11,277 nt of DNA from Alphaproteobacteria bacterium (GTDB lineage Bacteria > Pseudomonadota > Alphaproteobacteria > Micropepsales > Micropepsaceae). Where the stretch lies: assembly GCA_025935155.1 (NCBI GenBank), contig JAICVV010000036.1:1-11277 (forward strand), read 5' to 3'. The notes below the pieces were generated by a model, which searched no databases, had not been told where the DNA came from, and saw nothing but the letters and a program-made list of their open reading frames with translations. A program made the translations under genes and the position numbers. Shown here piece after piece: positions 1 to 7,873 of this stretch. The stretch's first letter is position 1. Every line of letters starts with the position of its first letter.

Positions 1-114
1 CCGTTTGTGCCGATGGAAAAGCCCTGCGATGTCGACAAGCCCACCGCGAATCTCGGGCTGCCCTGCATCAATTCCAGCAACGATCACCAGCCGCTGGTGC
101 AGTTTCAGCGCTGA
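1..114 (+). CDS. 3' end of an unrecognised gene (partial)
   Basis: Frame 1 is open from the window edge to a TGA at 112-114 and gives 37 residues ending in NDHQPLVQFQR. Third codon positions are mostly G or C, as in the real genes here. The stop lies 3 bp from the stop codon of grxD on the opposite strand, a normal convergent arrangement. The fragment has two cysteines (PCDVDK and LPCINS), but I recognise no family from so short a tail. The reading frame and convergent placement are seen; that it is a real gene is inferred. Confidence 0.5.
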   Translation, partial: PFVPMEKPCDVDKPTANLGLPCINSSNDHQPLVQFQR

Positions 115-117
115 CCG

Positions 118-453
118 TTACGCCGTTTCCAGCGCGATGCCCTTTTCGGCGAGGAAGGGCTTGAGCTCGTCTGCCTCATACATCTCGCGCAGAATATCGC
201 AGCCGCCGACGAACTCGCCCTTCACATAGAGCTGCGGAATGGTCGGCCAGTTGGAGAATTCCTTGATGCCCTGGCGCACTTCCGGATCCTTCAGAACGTC
301 CACGGCTTTGAACTTTACCCCGAGGTTGGAGAGGATCTGCACCGTCGCCGCCGAGAAGCCGCATTGCGGAAACACCGGCGTGCCTTTCATGTAGAGCACC
401 ACATCGTTCGATGCGATGTCGCTGGCAATGCGGTCATGGGCGGTCTCGGTCAT
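118..453 (-). CDS. grxD: Monothiol glutaredoxin, Grx4/GrxD type (CGFS)
   Basis: A 111-residue protein, full length for the family. The thioredoxin-like fold carries the monothiol active site CGFS at residues 31-34, preceded by MKGTPVFPQ. It also has the glutathione-binding TIPQLYV segment (71-77) and GGCDI (83-87). CGFS glutaredoxins coordinate a bridging [2Fe-2S] cluster with glutathione, pass it to apo-proteins, and form heterocomplexes with BolA proteins. The ATG at 453 has a good ribosome site (GAGGAA) about 8 bases upstream. The usual partner bolA lies upstream on the same strand but is separated by about 1.2 kb holding a membrane protein gene and a toxin-antitoxin pair, so grxD may need its own promoter. 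The identification is secure. Confidence 0.97.
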   Translation of the reverse strand: MTETAHDRIASDIASNDVVLYMKGTPVFPQCGFSAATVQILSNLGVKFKAVDVLKDPEVRQGIKEFSNWPTIPQLYVKGEFVGGCDILREMYEADELKPFLAEKGIALETA

Positions 454-479
454 AAGATATTCCTCAGTTCAGTGGCGTG

Positions 480-507
480 ACGTAAGCACCGGCGATGATC
501 GGGTCAA
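480..507 (-). promoter_or_regulatory. Weak candidate promoter for grxD
   Basis: On the minus strand a TTGACC hexamer (502-507) is followed after 16 bases by TTACGT (480-485). The -35 is close to consensus and the -10 is poor. A separate promoter would make sense because foreign genes split grxD from bolA. No transcript evidence is available. Confidence 0.25.
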
Positions 508-517
508 GACCGCGCTG

Positions 518-886
518 TTACAGCTCTGAATCCGTCTCCTCAGCATGAGGCCAATTCCTGACATGCCAGAACAACCTGCTTGCCTTGCGCTGGAGACGTT
601 CCTCTTTTGACAAGAGCGTCCAACGAATGCGATCTAACAATTCGATTATCGTGCCTATGCCCGCAAGCTGCCCTGCTCCTAGCAGAGCTGATCGCGTTTC
701 GTACCAGGCGTTTGAAAAGGTAACGAAGTTACCCATCGGAGCACCTTGGCTGTGACTTACTTCTCGCCCCCATTCCCGGATGGCAAGCATCATCGGGACA
801 TCGGCAAACAAGAAGATTACAGCAATAACCCAAAACGCTACGGCGACACGATTAATCGGCTTTCCAATCCGCTCACTCCCCTTCAT
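518..886 (-). CDS. Small two-helix membrane protein of unknown function
   Basis: A 122-residue protein that I do not recognise. It has two hydrophobic stretches, roughly residues 13-35 and 66-84, separated by a polar loop of about 30 residues. A basic, charged C-terminal tail (LLSKEERLQRKASR) is likely cytoplasmic. The ATG at 886 sits 5 bp after the stop of a leftover bolA 3' end, and the AAGGAT encoding the last two residues of that leftover is the only convincing ribosome site. This suggests the gene once followed bolA directly and was translationally coupled to it. Third-position GC looks lower than in grxD or purL, so it may itself be an accessory gene. The coding call rests on open length, membrane pattern and ribosome site; function is unknown. 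Confidence 0.7.
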   Translation of the reverse strand: MKGSERIGKPINRVAVAFWVIAVIFLFADVPMMLAIREWGREVSHSQGAPMGNFVTFSNAWYETRSALLGAGQLAGIGTIIELLDRIRWTLLSKEERLQRKASRLFWHVRNWPHAEETDSEL

Positions 887-891
887 CGCGC

Positions 892-939
892 CTAATCCTT
901 CGCGGCGGTTTGGAGATGAAGCGCGTAGAGCTCGCCGCC
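892..939 (-). pseudogene. Detached remnant of the bolA 3' end
   Basis: Read on the minus strand, this stretch encodes GGELYALHLQTAAKD followed by TAG. The intact bolA upstream ends GGELHALQLQTAAKD followed by TGA. Thirty-nine of the 45 sense bases match with no gaps. Three differences are silent and two change residues, including replacement by Tyr of the His that is strongly conserved in BolA proteins. No start codon or BolA N-terminus precedes it: the antitoxin gene ends 4 bp upstream. It is therefore a non-functional piece of a second bolA copy. The match is seen directly; its origin is inferred. Confidence 0.88.
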
Positions 940-943
940 GATT

Positions 944-1291
944 CTAATCATTCAGCGCCCGCTCCACCGCTTTCGGTTCGCGCTCGATCACCCGGAGAAG
1001 AATCCGCGCCGTCATGTCCGGCTTGCGGCGGCCTTGCTCCCACCCCTCCAGGGTGCGCGCCGGAATGTGGTAGCGCTTCTCGAAATCCCGCGCCGATTTG
1101 GAGACATGCTTGCGGATCGCCTTCACGCGCGCCGGCGGCATGACATCGTATGTCACGGTCTCAAGCTCGATCTCGCCGCGCTGATGCGCAAGAACTTCCT
1201 TCAGCCCTTGGACCAGCATGCGGCCAAATTCGGTATCCGCTTCCGCCGTCTGCTTACGCTTTGCCGCGCTTGAGCGCTTCGACGATTTCAA
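944..1291 (-). CDS. XRE/HigA-like antitoxin of a type II toxin-antitoxin pair
   Basis: A 115-residue DNA-binding protein. Residues about 53-100 form a helix-turn-helix of the HigA type: ARVKAIRKHVSKSARDFEKR, then HIPARTLEGWEQGRRKP. The N-terminal half is charged and probably contacts the toxin. It overlaps the 3' end of the toxin gene by 38 bp, an arrangement that favours coupled synthesis. The start is a TTG at 1291 with GGGAG 7 bases upstream; no ATG occurs before residue 25. Toxin-first order is typical of higBA modules. Antitoxins of this class neutralise the toxin and repress their own promoter, and a palindrome in the promoter region is a fitting operator. The last codons (RALND) lie next to the bolA remnant, so the C-terminus may have been shaped by the junction. 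Confidence 0.88.
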   Translation of the reverse strand: MKSSKRSSAAKRKQTAEADTEFGRMLVQGLKEVLAHQRGEIELETVTYDVMPPARVKAIRKHVSKSARDFEKRYHIPARTLEGWEQGRRKPDMTARILLRVIEREPKAVERALND

Positions 1292-1592
1292 GTGCCAACT
1301 CCCGCTGCCTTGCCGAAAGATCCTCCTGCATCGCCTTCGAATACGCGAAGATCATGTAGGCGAGATCGTCGTTCCAAACCACGTAATAGATCGCCCGGCC
1401 GCCGCCACGTTTGCCCTTGCCTCGCATTGCAAAGCGAATCTTCCGTATACCGCGCATGCTCGGAATGACATCTCCAGCAAGCGGATTCGCAATGACAGCG
1501 GCTTCGGCATTCGTGACATCCTCGGCGCTGGCACCAAGTTTTTTCAAACAACGGAGATACAGCGCCGTACGGACGATCCTCACAAGGCACAC
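1254..1592 (-). CDS. RelE/HigB-like toxin of a type II toxin-antitoxin pair
   Basis: About 112 residues, in the RelE/ParE superfamily. The recognisable core is GDVIPSMRGIRKIRF (40-54), a basic glycine-rich loop (RGKGKRGGG, 57-65), then RAIYYVVWNDDLAYMIFAYSK (66-86). This pattern is seen in HigB-type toxins, which as a family are ribosome-associated mRNA interferases. The basic residues of the loop and strands would bind mRNA. The longest start is GTG at 1592. A second GTG at 1583 gives MRIVRTALYLR, closer to the usual start of the family, and may be the true one. Neither has a clear ribosome site, and the predicted transcription start falls near 1583, so leaderless translation is possible. 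Family assignment is firm; activity is inferred. Confidence 0.85.
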   Translation of the reverse strand: MCLVRIVRTALYLRCLKKLGASAEDVTNAEAAVIANPLAGDVIPSMRGIRKIRFAMRGKGKRGGGRAIYYVVWNDDLAYMIFAYSKAMQEDLSARQRELALEIVEALKRGKA

Positions 1593-1617
1593 TTACGTCA
1601 CTGACGTGCTTTGTCAA
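1590..1617 (-). promoter_or_regulatory. Toxin-antitoxin promoter with palindromic operator
   Basis: On the minus strand a perfect -35 box TTGACA (1612-1617) is followed after 16 bases by TAAGTG (1590-1595), a weak -10. A perfect inverted repeat, ACGTCA-C-TGACGT (1595-1607), fills the spacer and touches the -10, where a bound antitoxin would block RNA polymerase. A second TTGACA lies 14 bases upstream (1626-1631) and overlaps the bolA stop codon. Motifs and symmetry are seen; repressor binding is inferred from how such modules normally work. Confidence 0.55.
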
Positions 1618-1627
1618 GGCTGCCGTG

Positions 1628-1675
1628 TCAATCCTTCGCGGCGGTTTGCAGCTGCAACGCGTGGAGTTCGCCGCC
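1628..1675 (-). repeat. 48-bp direct repeat flanking the toxin-antitoxin pair (bolA copy)
   Basis: This last part of bolA matches 892-939 in the same orientation: 39 of 45 sense bases identical, different stop codons. A short 9-bp match, TTCAGCGCC on the plus strand (1686-1694 and 951-959), follows at almost the same spacing, so the homology may extend to about 65 bp. The two copies bracket a unit of roughly 690 bp that contains only the toxin and antitoxin genes. Confidence 0.85.
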
Positions 1676-1861
1676 CATTTTCCCTTTCAGCGCCGCGTAC
1701 ACCATCTGGTGCTGCTGCACGCGGTTCTTTCCCTTGAAGGCGGACGACACCACCATCGCCGACCAGTGATCGTTGTCGCCGGCGAGATCGGTCATGGTGA
1801 TGTCGGCGTCGGGGAACGCCTCCCTGATCAGCTTCTCGATTTCGGATGCATGCATACCCAT
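1628..1861 (-). CDS. bolA: BolA family protein
   Basis: A 77-residue single-domain BolA protein. The motif FKGKNRVQQHQMVYAAL (42-58) and the C-terminal GGELHALQL carry the family's conserved histidines (H32, H51, H67). BolA proteins bind CGFS glutaredoxins and share their [2Fe-2S] cluster, and the matching grxD is further downstream on the same strand. The ATG at 1861 has AGGAT about 9 bases upstream; the third codon is also ATG. Next to purL, it fits the common alphaproteobacterial purL-bolA-grxD order, but here an inserted toxin-antitoxin pair begins right at its stop codon. Its last 15 codons are repeated at 892-939, so this 3' end could be either original or brought in by the insertion. 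Confidence 0.95.
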   Translation of the reverse strand: MGMHASEIEKLIREAFPDADITMTDLAGDNDHWSAMVVSSAFKGKNRVQQHQMVYAALKGKMGGELHALQLQTAAKD

Positions 1862-1900
1862 TGCGCTATCCTATCACAGTGATGCCGCCGCAACGACGCT

Positions 1901-1963
1901 CTCTCTGCGCCTCCGCGTGAGATTCTTTTGGCACGCGGAGCCGCGGAGAACGCGGAGGAGAGT
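1901..1963. repeat. Palindromic repeat between purL and bolA
   Basis: CTCCGCGTG (1911-1919) and CACGCGGAG (1932-1940) form a perfect 9-bp inverted repeat around a 12-base loop. Further CCGCGGAG and CGCGGAGG words follow. Similar words (CACGCGGAGACGCGGAG) recur at 4318-4334, so this is probably a dispersed repeat family rather than a one-off terminator. No thymine tract follows the stem, so termination is doubtful. Confidence 0.65.
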
Positions 1964-2008
1964 GCGGCAGCTTTAGCTTGGGTGGCCAATTTCTCGACAT
2001 ACTTATCA

Positions 2009-4222
<2,214 letters not shown>

Positions 4223-4250
4223 GACAAACCCCCGAAGATACGACGCTCCG

Positions 4251-4345
4251 CTTCCCCCCTTGTGGGGGAAGCTGTCATCGGCCGCGTCCGCGACCGATGA
4301 CTGAAGGGGGGATTTTCACGCGGAGACGCGGAGCCGCAGAGGACG
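4251..4345. repeat. REP-like palindromes upstream of purL
   Basis: CTTCCCCC (4251-4258) pairs with GGGGGAAG (4264-4271). A tight near-perfect palindrome, TCATCGG...CCGATGA with CGCG inner arms, spans 4275-4300. GAAGGGGGG (4303-4311) can pair back to the first C-run. From 4316 the CACGCGGAG-type words seen at 1911-1940 reappear. The layout, C-run hairpin plus central palindrome, is typical of dispersed extragenic palindromes in GC-rich Proteobacteria. Confidence 0.7.
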
Positions 4346-4353
4346 AAATGGCT

Positions 4354-4560
4354 CTCCCCCCGCAAAGCGGGGGGAGTACCGCCGATCCGTCTTCGCTGCT
4401 CCGCAGCTTCACCGGACTTGGCATTGGACCGGCCGAAGCCTTGGCGAAGGCGGGAGGCGGGGAGGGGGGCGGAAGTCCCGCGGCGCTCGCCCCCTCCACC
4501 ATCTCGCTGCGCTCGACGGTCCCCGTCCCTCGCTTCGCGGGGGAGGAGCCGGGAGCCCAA
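4354..4560. repeat. Repeat block with a 10-bp perfect hairpin
   Basis: CTCCCCCCGC (4354-4363) and GCGGGGGGAG (4367-4376) form a perfect 10-bp stem with an AAA loop. The following 180 bases are runs of C-rich and G-rich words, such as CTCGCTGCGCTCGACGGT and CGCTTCGCGGGGGAGG, with no convincing gene. Open frames cross it on both strands, but they consist of low-complexity Pro/Arg/Gly-rich protein, so I treat it as non-coding repeat DNA. Confidence 0.6.
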
Positions 4561-4659
4561 AGTTCCCATTCGAACCTTTGGGAAATGGGAGGGGTGTCTC
4601 CGCACTGCGTCTACATCTTGTGGGTCAGCGGGGGCTGTCGCATTTGAATTGCAAAAACT

Positions 4660-4677
4660 GGGGGGTGGGGTCCCCCC
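4660..4677. repeat. G6/C6 hairpin
   Basis: GGGGGG (4660-4665) pairs with CCCCCC (4672-4677) around TGGGGT. It belongs to the repeat island between the 90-aa membrane protein gene and purL. The stretch 4561-4659 just before it holds nothing I can identify. Confidence 0.55.
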
Positions 4678-4687
4678 GCATTTCCTT

Positions 4688-4865
4688 CCCTCTCCCCCTC
4701 TGGGGGAGAGGGATCGAGGGTGAGGGGGAGCGCCGGAGGTCAGAAAACAGAAGTCAGAAGTCAGAATCGGACGCGAATACAGAGCGGTTCTGATTTCTGA
4801 CTTCCGGCTTCTGATTTCCGTAGCCCCCTCACCCCTGGCCCCTCTCCCCCAAAGGGGGAGAGGGG
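4688..4865. repeat. 178-bp inverted pair of REP-like elements enclosing a second inverted repeat
   Basis: The left arm has an 11-bp stem CCCTCTCCCCC/GGGGGAGAGGG (4688-4712), then GAGGGTGAGGGGG. The right arm is its mirror: CCCCCTCACCCCTGG, then a 12-bp stem CCCCTCTCCCCC/GGGGGAGAGGGG (4839-4865). Between them lies another inverted repeat made of CAGAAGTCAGAAGTCAGAA (4747-4765) and TTCTGATTTCTGACTTCCGG (4788-4807). The block is therefore a nested palindrome resembling bacterial interspersed mosaic elements or a small MITE-like unit. No gene is seen in it. Confidence 0.75.
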
Positions 4866-4954
4866 AATGTTTGGCTTGAACCCGCACCCGAACCTCGTCC
4901 TCTAAGTGTTGCATTTATGATACACAGAACCTGTGGCGAACGCAAGCTGCGGCC

Positions 4955-5227
4955 CTATAGGCATTCCCCCAAAGTCGCGCAGCCGACAACGATTAGGACG
5001 TATTGCAGAGGCCAAAAGAGCGCTGGCACCAAAGCCCACGCAAACCGGCTGTCTTGCCACCGGTAGATCAGGACGCCAGCAAGAAGCAGAGCGACGCTAA
5101 TCCAACTGAACGCATAGGTGACTGGCACAATCGATGAGAGATCGTTTGGCATGAATGGAAAGGGCAGCAGAAACGCGATCACTCCAGTAGCTGCAGACGT
5201 GTAGATCAACAGCTTGCTCGCCTTCAC
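4955..5227 (-). CDS. Small membrane protein, three predicted helices, unknown function
   Basis: A 90-residue, strongly hydrophobic protein with likely membrane helices at about 7-25, 35-56 and 63-84 and little else. Charged residues (RWQDSR, 56-61) sit in the last loop, and two cysteines ([10 protein letters not shown]) are near the C-terminus. The GTG start overlaps the purQ stop as GTGA, so it is likely translated by re-initiation after purQ. I do not recognise the family. It is not part of the usual purine cluster, and its third codon positions look less GC-rich than those of purQ, which suggests a later insertion. The tight coupling supports a real gene; the function cannot be inferred. 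Confidence 0.72.
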   Translation of the reverse strand: MKASKLLIYTSAATGVIAFLLPFPFMPNDLSSIVPVTYAFSWISVALLLAGVLIYRWQDSRFAWALVPALFWPLQYVLIVVGCATLGECL

Positions 5228-5892
5228 CCCAAGCCCTCCAGCAGGCTTTCGAACATCGCGCGGCCGTCGGTGCCGCCGAGCAGCGGATCGACCACACGCT
5301 CGGGATGCGGCATCAGTCCGAGCACGTTGCGCTTCTCGTTCAGAATGCCGGCGATGTTGCGCACGCTGCCGTTGGGGTTCTCGCCGTCCGCATAGCGGAA
5401 CACGACGCGGCCCTCGCCTTCCAGGCGGTCGAGCGTCTCGTCATCCGCGTAGTAATTGCCTTCGCCGTTCGCCACCGGAAACACCACACGCTGGCCGTGA
5501 TCGTATTTGCGGGTGAAGACCGATTGCGTCTCGTTCACCTCCAGCCCCACGCCGCGGCAGGTGAATTTCAGCCCCGCATTGCGCATCAAGGCGCCGGGCA
5601 ACAGGCGCGATTCCGTCAGCACCTGAAAGCCGTTGCAGATGCCGAGCACGGTGACGCCCTTCTGCGCCTTGTCGATGACATCGCGCATGGCGTTCGACAG
5701 CGCCGCCATGGCACCTGAGCGCAAATAGTCGCCATAGGCGAAGCCGCCCGGCAGCACGATGAGATCGACATCGGGGATTTCGGAATCCGCGTGCCACACC
5801 ATGTGCGGCTTCCTGCCGGTGATCTGCTCCAAGGCAACCGCGGCATCGCGGTCGCAATTGGAAGCGGGAAAAACGACAACCGCGGATTTCAC
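5224..5892 (-). CDS. purQ: Phosphoribosylformylglycinamidine synthase, glutaminase subunit PurQ
   Basis: A 222-residue class I glutamine amidotransferase, normal length for PurQ. It hydrolyses glutamine and channels ammonia to PurL for FGAM formation, in a complex bridged by PurS. The nucleophile is C86 in [11 protein letters not shown], and the His/Glu of the triad are H196 and E198 in LMPHPERV. The oxyanion region [15 protein letters not shown] starts at 47. The N-terminus [16 protein letters not shown] is typical and begins with GTG at 5892, 9 bp after the stop of the DUF2059 gene; the ribosome site is weak. It overlaps the next gene by 4 bp. Identification is certain. Confidence 0.98.
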   Translation of the reverse strand: MKSAVVVFPASNCDRDAAVALEQITGRKPHMVWHADSEIPDVDLIVLPGGFAYGDYLRSGAMAALSNAMRDVIDKAQKGVTVLGICNGFQVLTESRLLPGALMRNAGLKFTCRGVGLEVNETQSVFTRKYDHGQRVVFPVANGEGNYYADDETLDRLEGEGRVVFRYADGENPNGSVRNIAGILNEKRNVLGLMPHPERVVDPLLGGTDGRAMFESLLEGLG

Positions 5893-5901
5893 TCTATCAA
5901 C

Positions 5902-6528
5902 TCATTTTCCCGGCGGCTTGGGGGCCGGCTTGCTGTCCGGTTTGTCGGGGCCGACAACCACCTTGCCTGTCATAGCGCCTTTCGGGAGGCCCATGCTGAC
6001 GCGCCGCTGACGCATCATTTCCATCTGAATGTTGGGCGTGACGTCTATCAGTTTCTTGCCCACTCCCCCACTGAAGAACGCGGTCAGCGCTTTCAATTCC
6101 TGCTGGGTGAAATAGTGCGAGATGACGTGCGACTGCCTGTCCAGTTGCAGGTCAATGCGGGCCAGCACCTCGGCGCGCCGCTTCTCGACAGCCGCTTTGG
6201 CATCGATTTTCGGATCTTGCTTGTGCAGCTGGGCGATCATCTCCGCCTTGTATTTCTCGAGCTGACTTTGCGCGAATTTCGGATTCAGCTGGGGGCGGTA
6301 CGCCATGAGGAAATCGCGCGCTGCGGCAACTTTGGCAGGATCGTCTGTGGATGCCGTGTCGGGCGCGGACGCGGCAGACGTAGCGGACGCAGGCGCGGCG
6401 GCAGCGGGCTTCTGCGCGGAATGCGCCATGGTTTGCGCGTGTGCCGCGGAAGCAAGGGCAAAAAGGGCGGCGAAAGCGGTTGCGGCCAGCGTTCCTGTTC
6501 GTCCCGCCGGGGAAAGCGTGAATGGCAT
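5902..6528 (-). CDS. Secreted or periplasmic DUF2059 protein
   Basis: I choose the ATG at 6528 (208 residues) because it begins a clear signal peptide: MPFTLSPAGRTG, a hydrophobic run, then ASAAHA before cleavage near residue 31. A longer frame reaches 6636 but only adds an Arg-rich stretch overlapping the end of purS. After an Ala/Pro/Ser-rich linker (about 35-63), a helical charged region leads into the DUF2059 signature HYFTQQELKALTAFFSGGVGKKL at roughly residues 129-151. The tail is Pro/Lys-rich. The domain occurs in exported proteins of unknown role; no enzyme activity is established. It lies between purS (47 bp) and purQ (9 bp), so it is probably cotranscribed with the purine genes, although nothing links it to purine synthesis. 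Confidence 0.85.
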   Translation of the reverse strand: MPFTLSPAGRTGTLAATAFAALFALASAAHAQTMAHSAQKPAAAAPASATSAASAPDTASTDDPAKVAAARDFLMAYRPQLNPKFAQSQLEKYKAEMIAQLHKQDPKIDAKAAVEKRRAEVLARIDLQLDRQSHVISHYFTQQELKALTAFFSGGVGKKLIDVTPNIQMEMMRQRRVSMGLPKGAMTGKVVVGPDKPDSKPAPKPPGK

Positions 6529-6575
6529 GGTGGTGTTCCGATGTTGGCGTGGAGCGCGCGCGGGGAGCGGCGCCA

Positions 6576-6818
6576 TCAGGGCTTCAGCTCGATTTCGTAT
6601 TTTTCGATGACGGTGTTGGCAAGCAGCTTTTCGCACATTTCCCGGAGGCTGGCGCGCGCGGCGGTTTCATTTTTTTCGGCAAGGTCGAGATCGATCACCT
6701 TGCCTTGGCGCACTTCGCCAACGGTTCGGAAACCAAGGCCGTTCAGCGCATGGCCGATCGCCTTGCCTTGCGGATCGAGCACGCCGGTTTTGAGAGTGAC
6801 AAAGACTCTGGCCTTCAT
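6576..6818 (-). CDS. purS: Phosphoribosylformylglycinamidine synthase subunit PurS
   Basis: An 80-residue protein, the standard PurS size. It is the small structural subunit that joins PurL and PurQ and helps pass ammonia between them. Typical elements are KARVFVTLKTGVLDPQGKAI (2-21), the LGFRTVGEVRQGKVIDLDL segment (28-46) and the C-terminal KLLANTVIEKYEIEL. The ATG at 6818 follows a purine-rich leader (GGAGGAAAGAG), the 5' part of which lies in the arm of a REP hairpin starting at 6833. That places the best ribosome site 14 bases from the start, longer than usual. Confidence 0.97.
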   Translation of the reverse strand: MKARVFVTLKTGVLDPQGKAIGHALNGLGFRTVGEVRQGKVIDLDLAEKNETAARASLREMCEKLLANTVIEKYEIELKP

Positions 6819-6832
6819 GCGGCTGTCTCTTT

Positions 6833-6963
6833 CCTCCCCCGTTTACGGGGGAGGTGCCGAGCGAACGAAGTGAGCGAGGCGGAGGGGGGATACTTGGCCA
6901 ACATTGCTCCCCCCTCCGTCTCGCCGTTGCGCGGCGGTCCACCTCCCCCGCTTGCGGGGGAGG
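6833..6963. repeat. 131-bp inverted pair of REP-like elements between purC and purS
   Basis: The left element has stem CCTCCCCCG/CGGGGGAGG (6833-6841 and 6846-6854), then GTGCCGAGCGAA... and ends GGCGGAGGGGGG. The right element is the reverse complement version: CCCCCCTCCGTCTCGCC leading to stem CCTCCCCCGC/GCGGGGGAGG (6942-6951 and 6954-6963). The two are similar over about 60 bp each. The unit fills almost the whole purC-purS gap, so the transcript must run through it. Confidence 0.82.
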
Positions 6964-6987
6964 AAAGCGATCTCGCGAGTTGCAGCA

Positions 6988-7752
6988 TCACCTTACCAGC
7001 ACCGGCCCTTTGACTTCGCCTTGCACCGATTCGGGCATGATGCCCAGGCGTTTCGCCACCTCGGAATAGGCTTCCACCACGCCGCCCAGATCGCGGCGGA
7101 AGCGGTCCTTGTCCATCTTCTCGTTCGATTGCGCGTCCCACAGGCGGCAGGAATCCGGGCTGATCTCGTCGGCCAGCACGATGCGCATGTAGTCGTTTTC
7201 CCACAGGCGGCCGAACTCCAGCTTGAAGTCCACCAGCTTGATGCCGACGCCCATAAATAGCCCGGAGAGAAAATCGTTGATGCGGATCGACAGGTTCACC
7301 ATGTCGTCCAGGTCCTGCGGCGCGGCCCAGCCAAAGGCGGTGATGTGCTCCTCGCTCACCCACGGATCGTGCAGCTTGTCGTTCTTGTAGAAGTACTCGA
7401 TGATGGAGCGCGGCAGCGGCGTGCCTTCGTCGATGCCGAGGCGCTTGGCAAGCGAGCCCGCGGCGATATTCCGCACCACCACTTCCAGCGGGATGATCTC
7501 GACCTCTTTCACCAGCTGCTCACGCATGTTCAGGCGGCGCACGAAATGGGTGGGCACGCCGATCGCATTCAGCTGGCTCATGAGATATTCGCTGATGCGG
7601 TTGTTGAGCACGCCCTTGCCGTCGAGCGTCGCCTTTTTGGTGGCGTCGAAGGCGGTGGTGTCGTCCTTGAAATACTGGATGACGGTGCCGGGCTCCGGCC
7701 CTTCATAAAGGATCTTGGCCTTGCCCTCGTAAATCTGGCGGCGGCGTTTCAT
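6988..7752 (-). CDS. purC: Phosphoribosylaminoimidazole-succinocarboxamide synthase (SAICAR synthetase)
   Basis: A 254-residue cytoplasmic enzyme that joins aspartate to CAIR using ATP to give SAICAR in purine synthesis. The N-terminus [20 protein letters not shown] (4-23) is the ATP-binding start of the family. Both family signatures are visible: [10 protein letters not shown] (86-95) and [10 protein letters not shown] (173-182). [14 protein letters not shown] (193-206) is also characteristic. The ATG at 7752 has GGAAGGA about 9 bases upstream. It is the first gene of the minus-strand purine cluster and diverges from the zeta inhibitor gene. A strong hairpin lies in its probable leader. Confidence 0.98.
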   Translation of the reverse strand: MKRRRQIYEGKAKILYEGPEPGTVIQYFKDDTTAFDATKKATLDGKGVLNNRISEYLMSQLNAIGVPTHFVRRLNMREQLVKEVEIIPLEVVVRNIAAGSLAKRLGIDEGTPLPRSIIEYFYKNDKLHDPWVSEEHITAFGWAAPQDLDDMVNLSIRINDFLSGLFMGVGIKLVDFKLEFGRLWENDYMRIVLADEISPDSCRLWDAQSNEKMDKDRFRRDLGGVVEAYSEVAKRLGIMPESVQGEVKGPVLVR

Positions 7753-7784
7753 TGAAATGTCCTTCCGGGGCGCGGGATGGCCCC

Positions 7785-7813
7785 AAAAAGCGAAACGGGG
7801 CAGCGCCCCGTTT
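7785..7813 (-). terminator. Hairpin plus T-tract in the purC leader
   Basis: AAACGGGGC (7793-7801) and GCCCCGTTT (7805-7813) form a perfect 9-bp stem with a 3-base loop. In the minus-strand (purC) direction it is followed by CGC and then five T (7785-7789). Flanking CCCAAA and TTTTTGGGG can form an alternative outer pairing that includes the T-tract. It could be an attenuator or a 5' stabilising hairpin; a third possibility is a terminator against upstream transcription. The 3-base gap before the T-run weakens the simple terminator reading. Confidence 0.45.
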
Positions 7814-7821
7814 GGGAGACT

Positions 7822-7850
7822 ACCCTATCCGGCGGCCTCTCGCGGCGCAA
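7822..7850 (-). promoter_or_regulatory. Candidate purC promoter
   Basis: On the minus strand TTGCGC (7845-7850) and TAGGGT (7822-7827) are separated by 17 bp, a reasonable housekeeping-type promoter for this group. Transcription would start near 7815, placing the hairpin at 7793-7813 at the very 5' end of the message and leaving a leader of about 62 bases. Confidence 0.4.
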
Positions 7851-7873
7851 CAAGGTTGCCACCCACAAGGGGG

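Noticed and set aside
477..1601. Ten-base match CTTACGTCAC between the grxD upstream region and the toxin-antitoxin operator, suggesting shared control
   Set aside because: Only half of the palindrome is present at grxD, and a 10-base match somewhere in 11 kb is expected by chance.
5791..6873. A 360-codon plus-strand frame across the DUF2059 gene and purS
   Set aside because: It is antisense to a gene with a clear signal peptide and to unmistakable purS, and it has a Gly/Arg-rich central stretch typical of a shadow frame.
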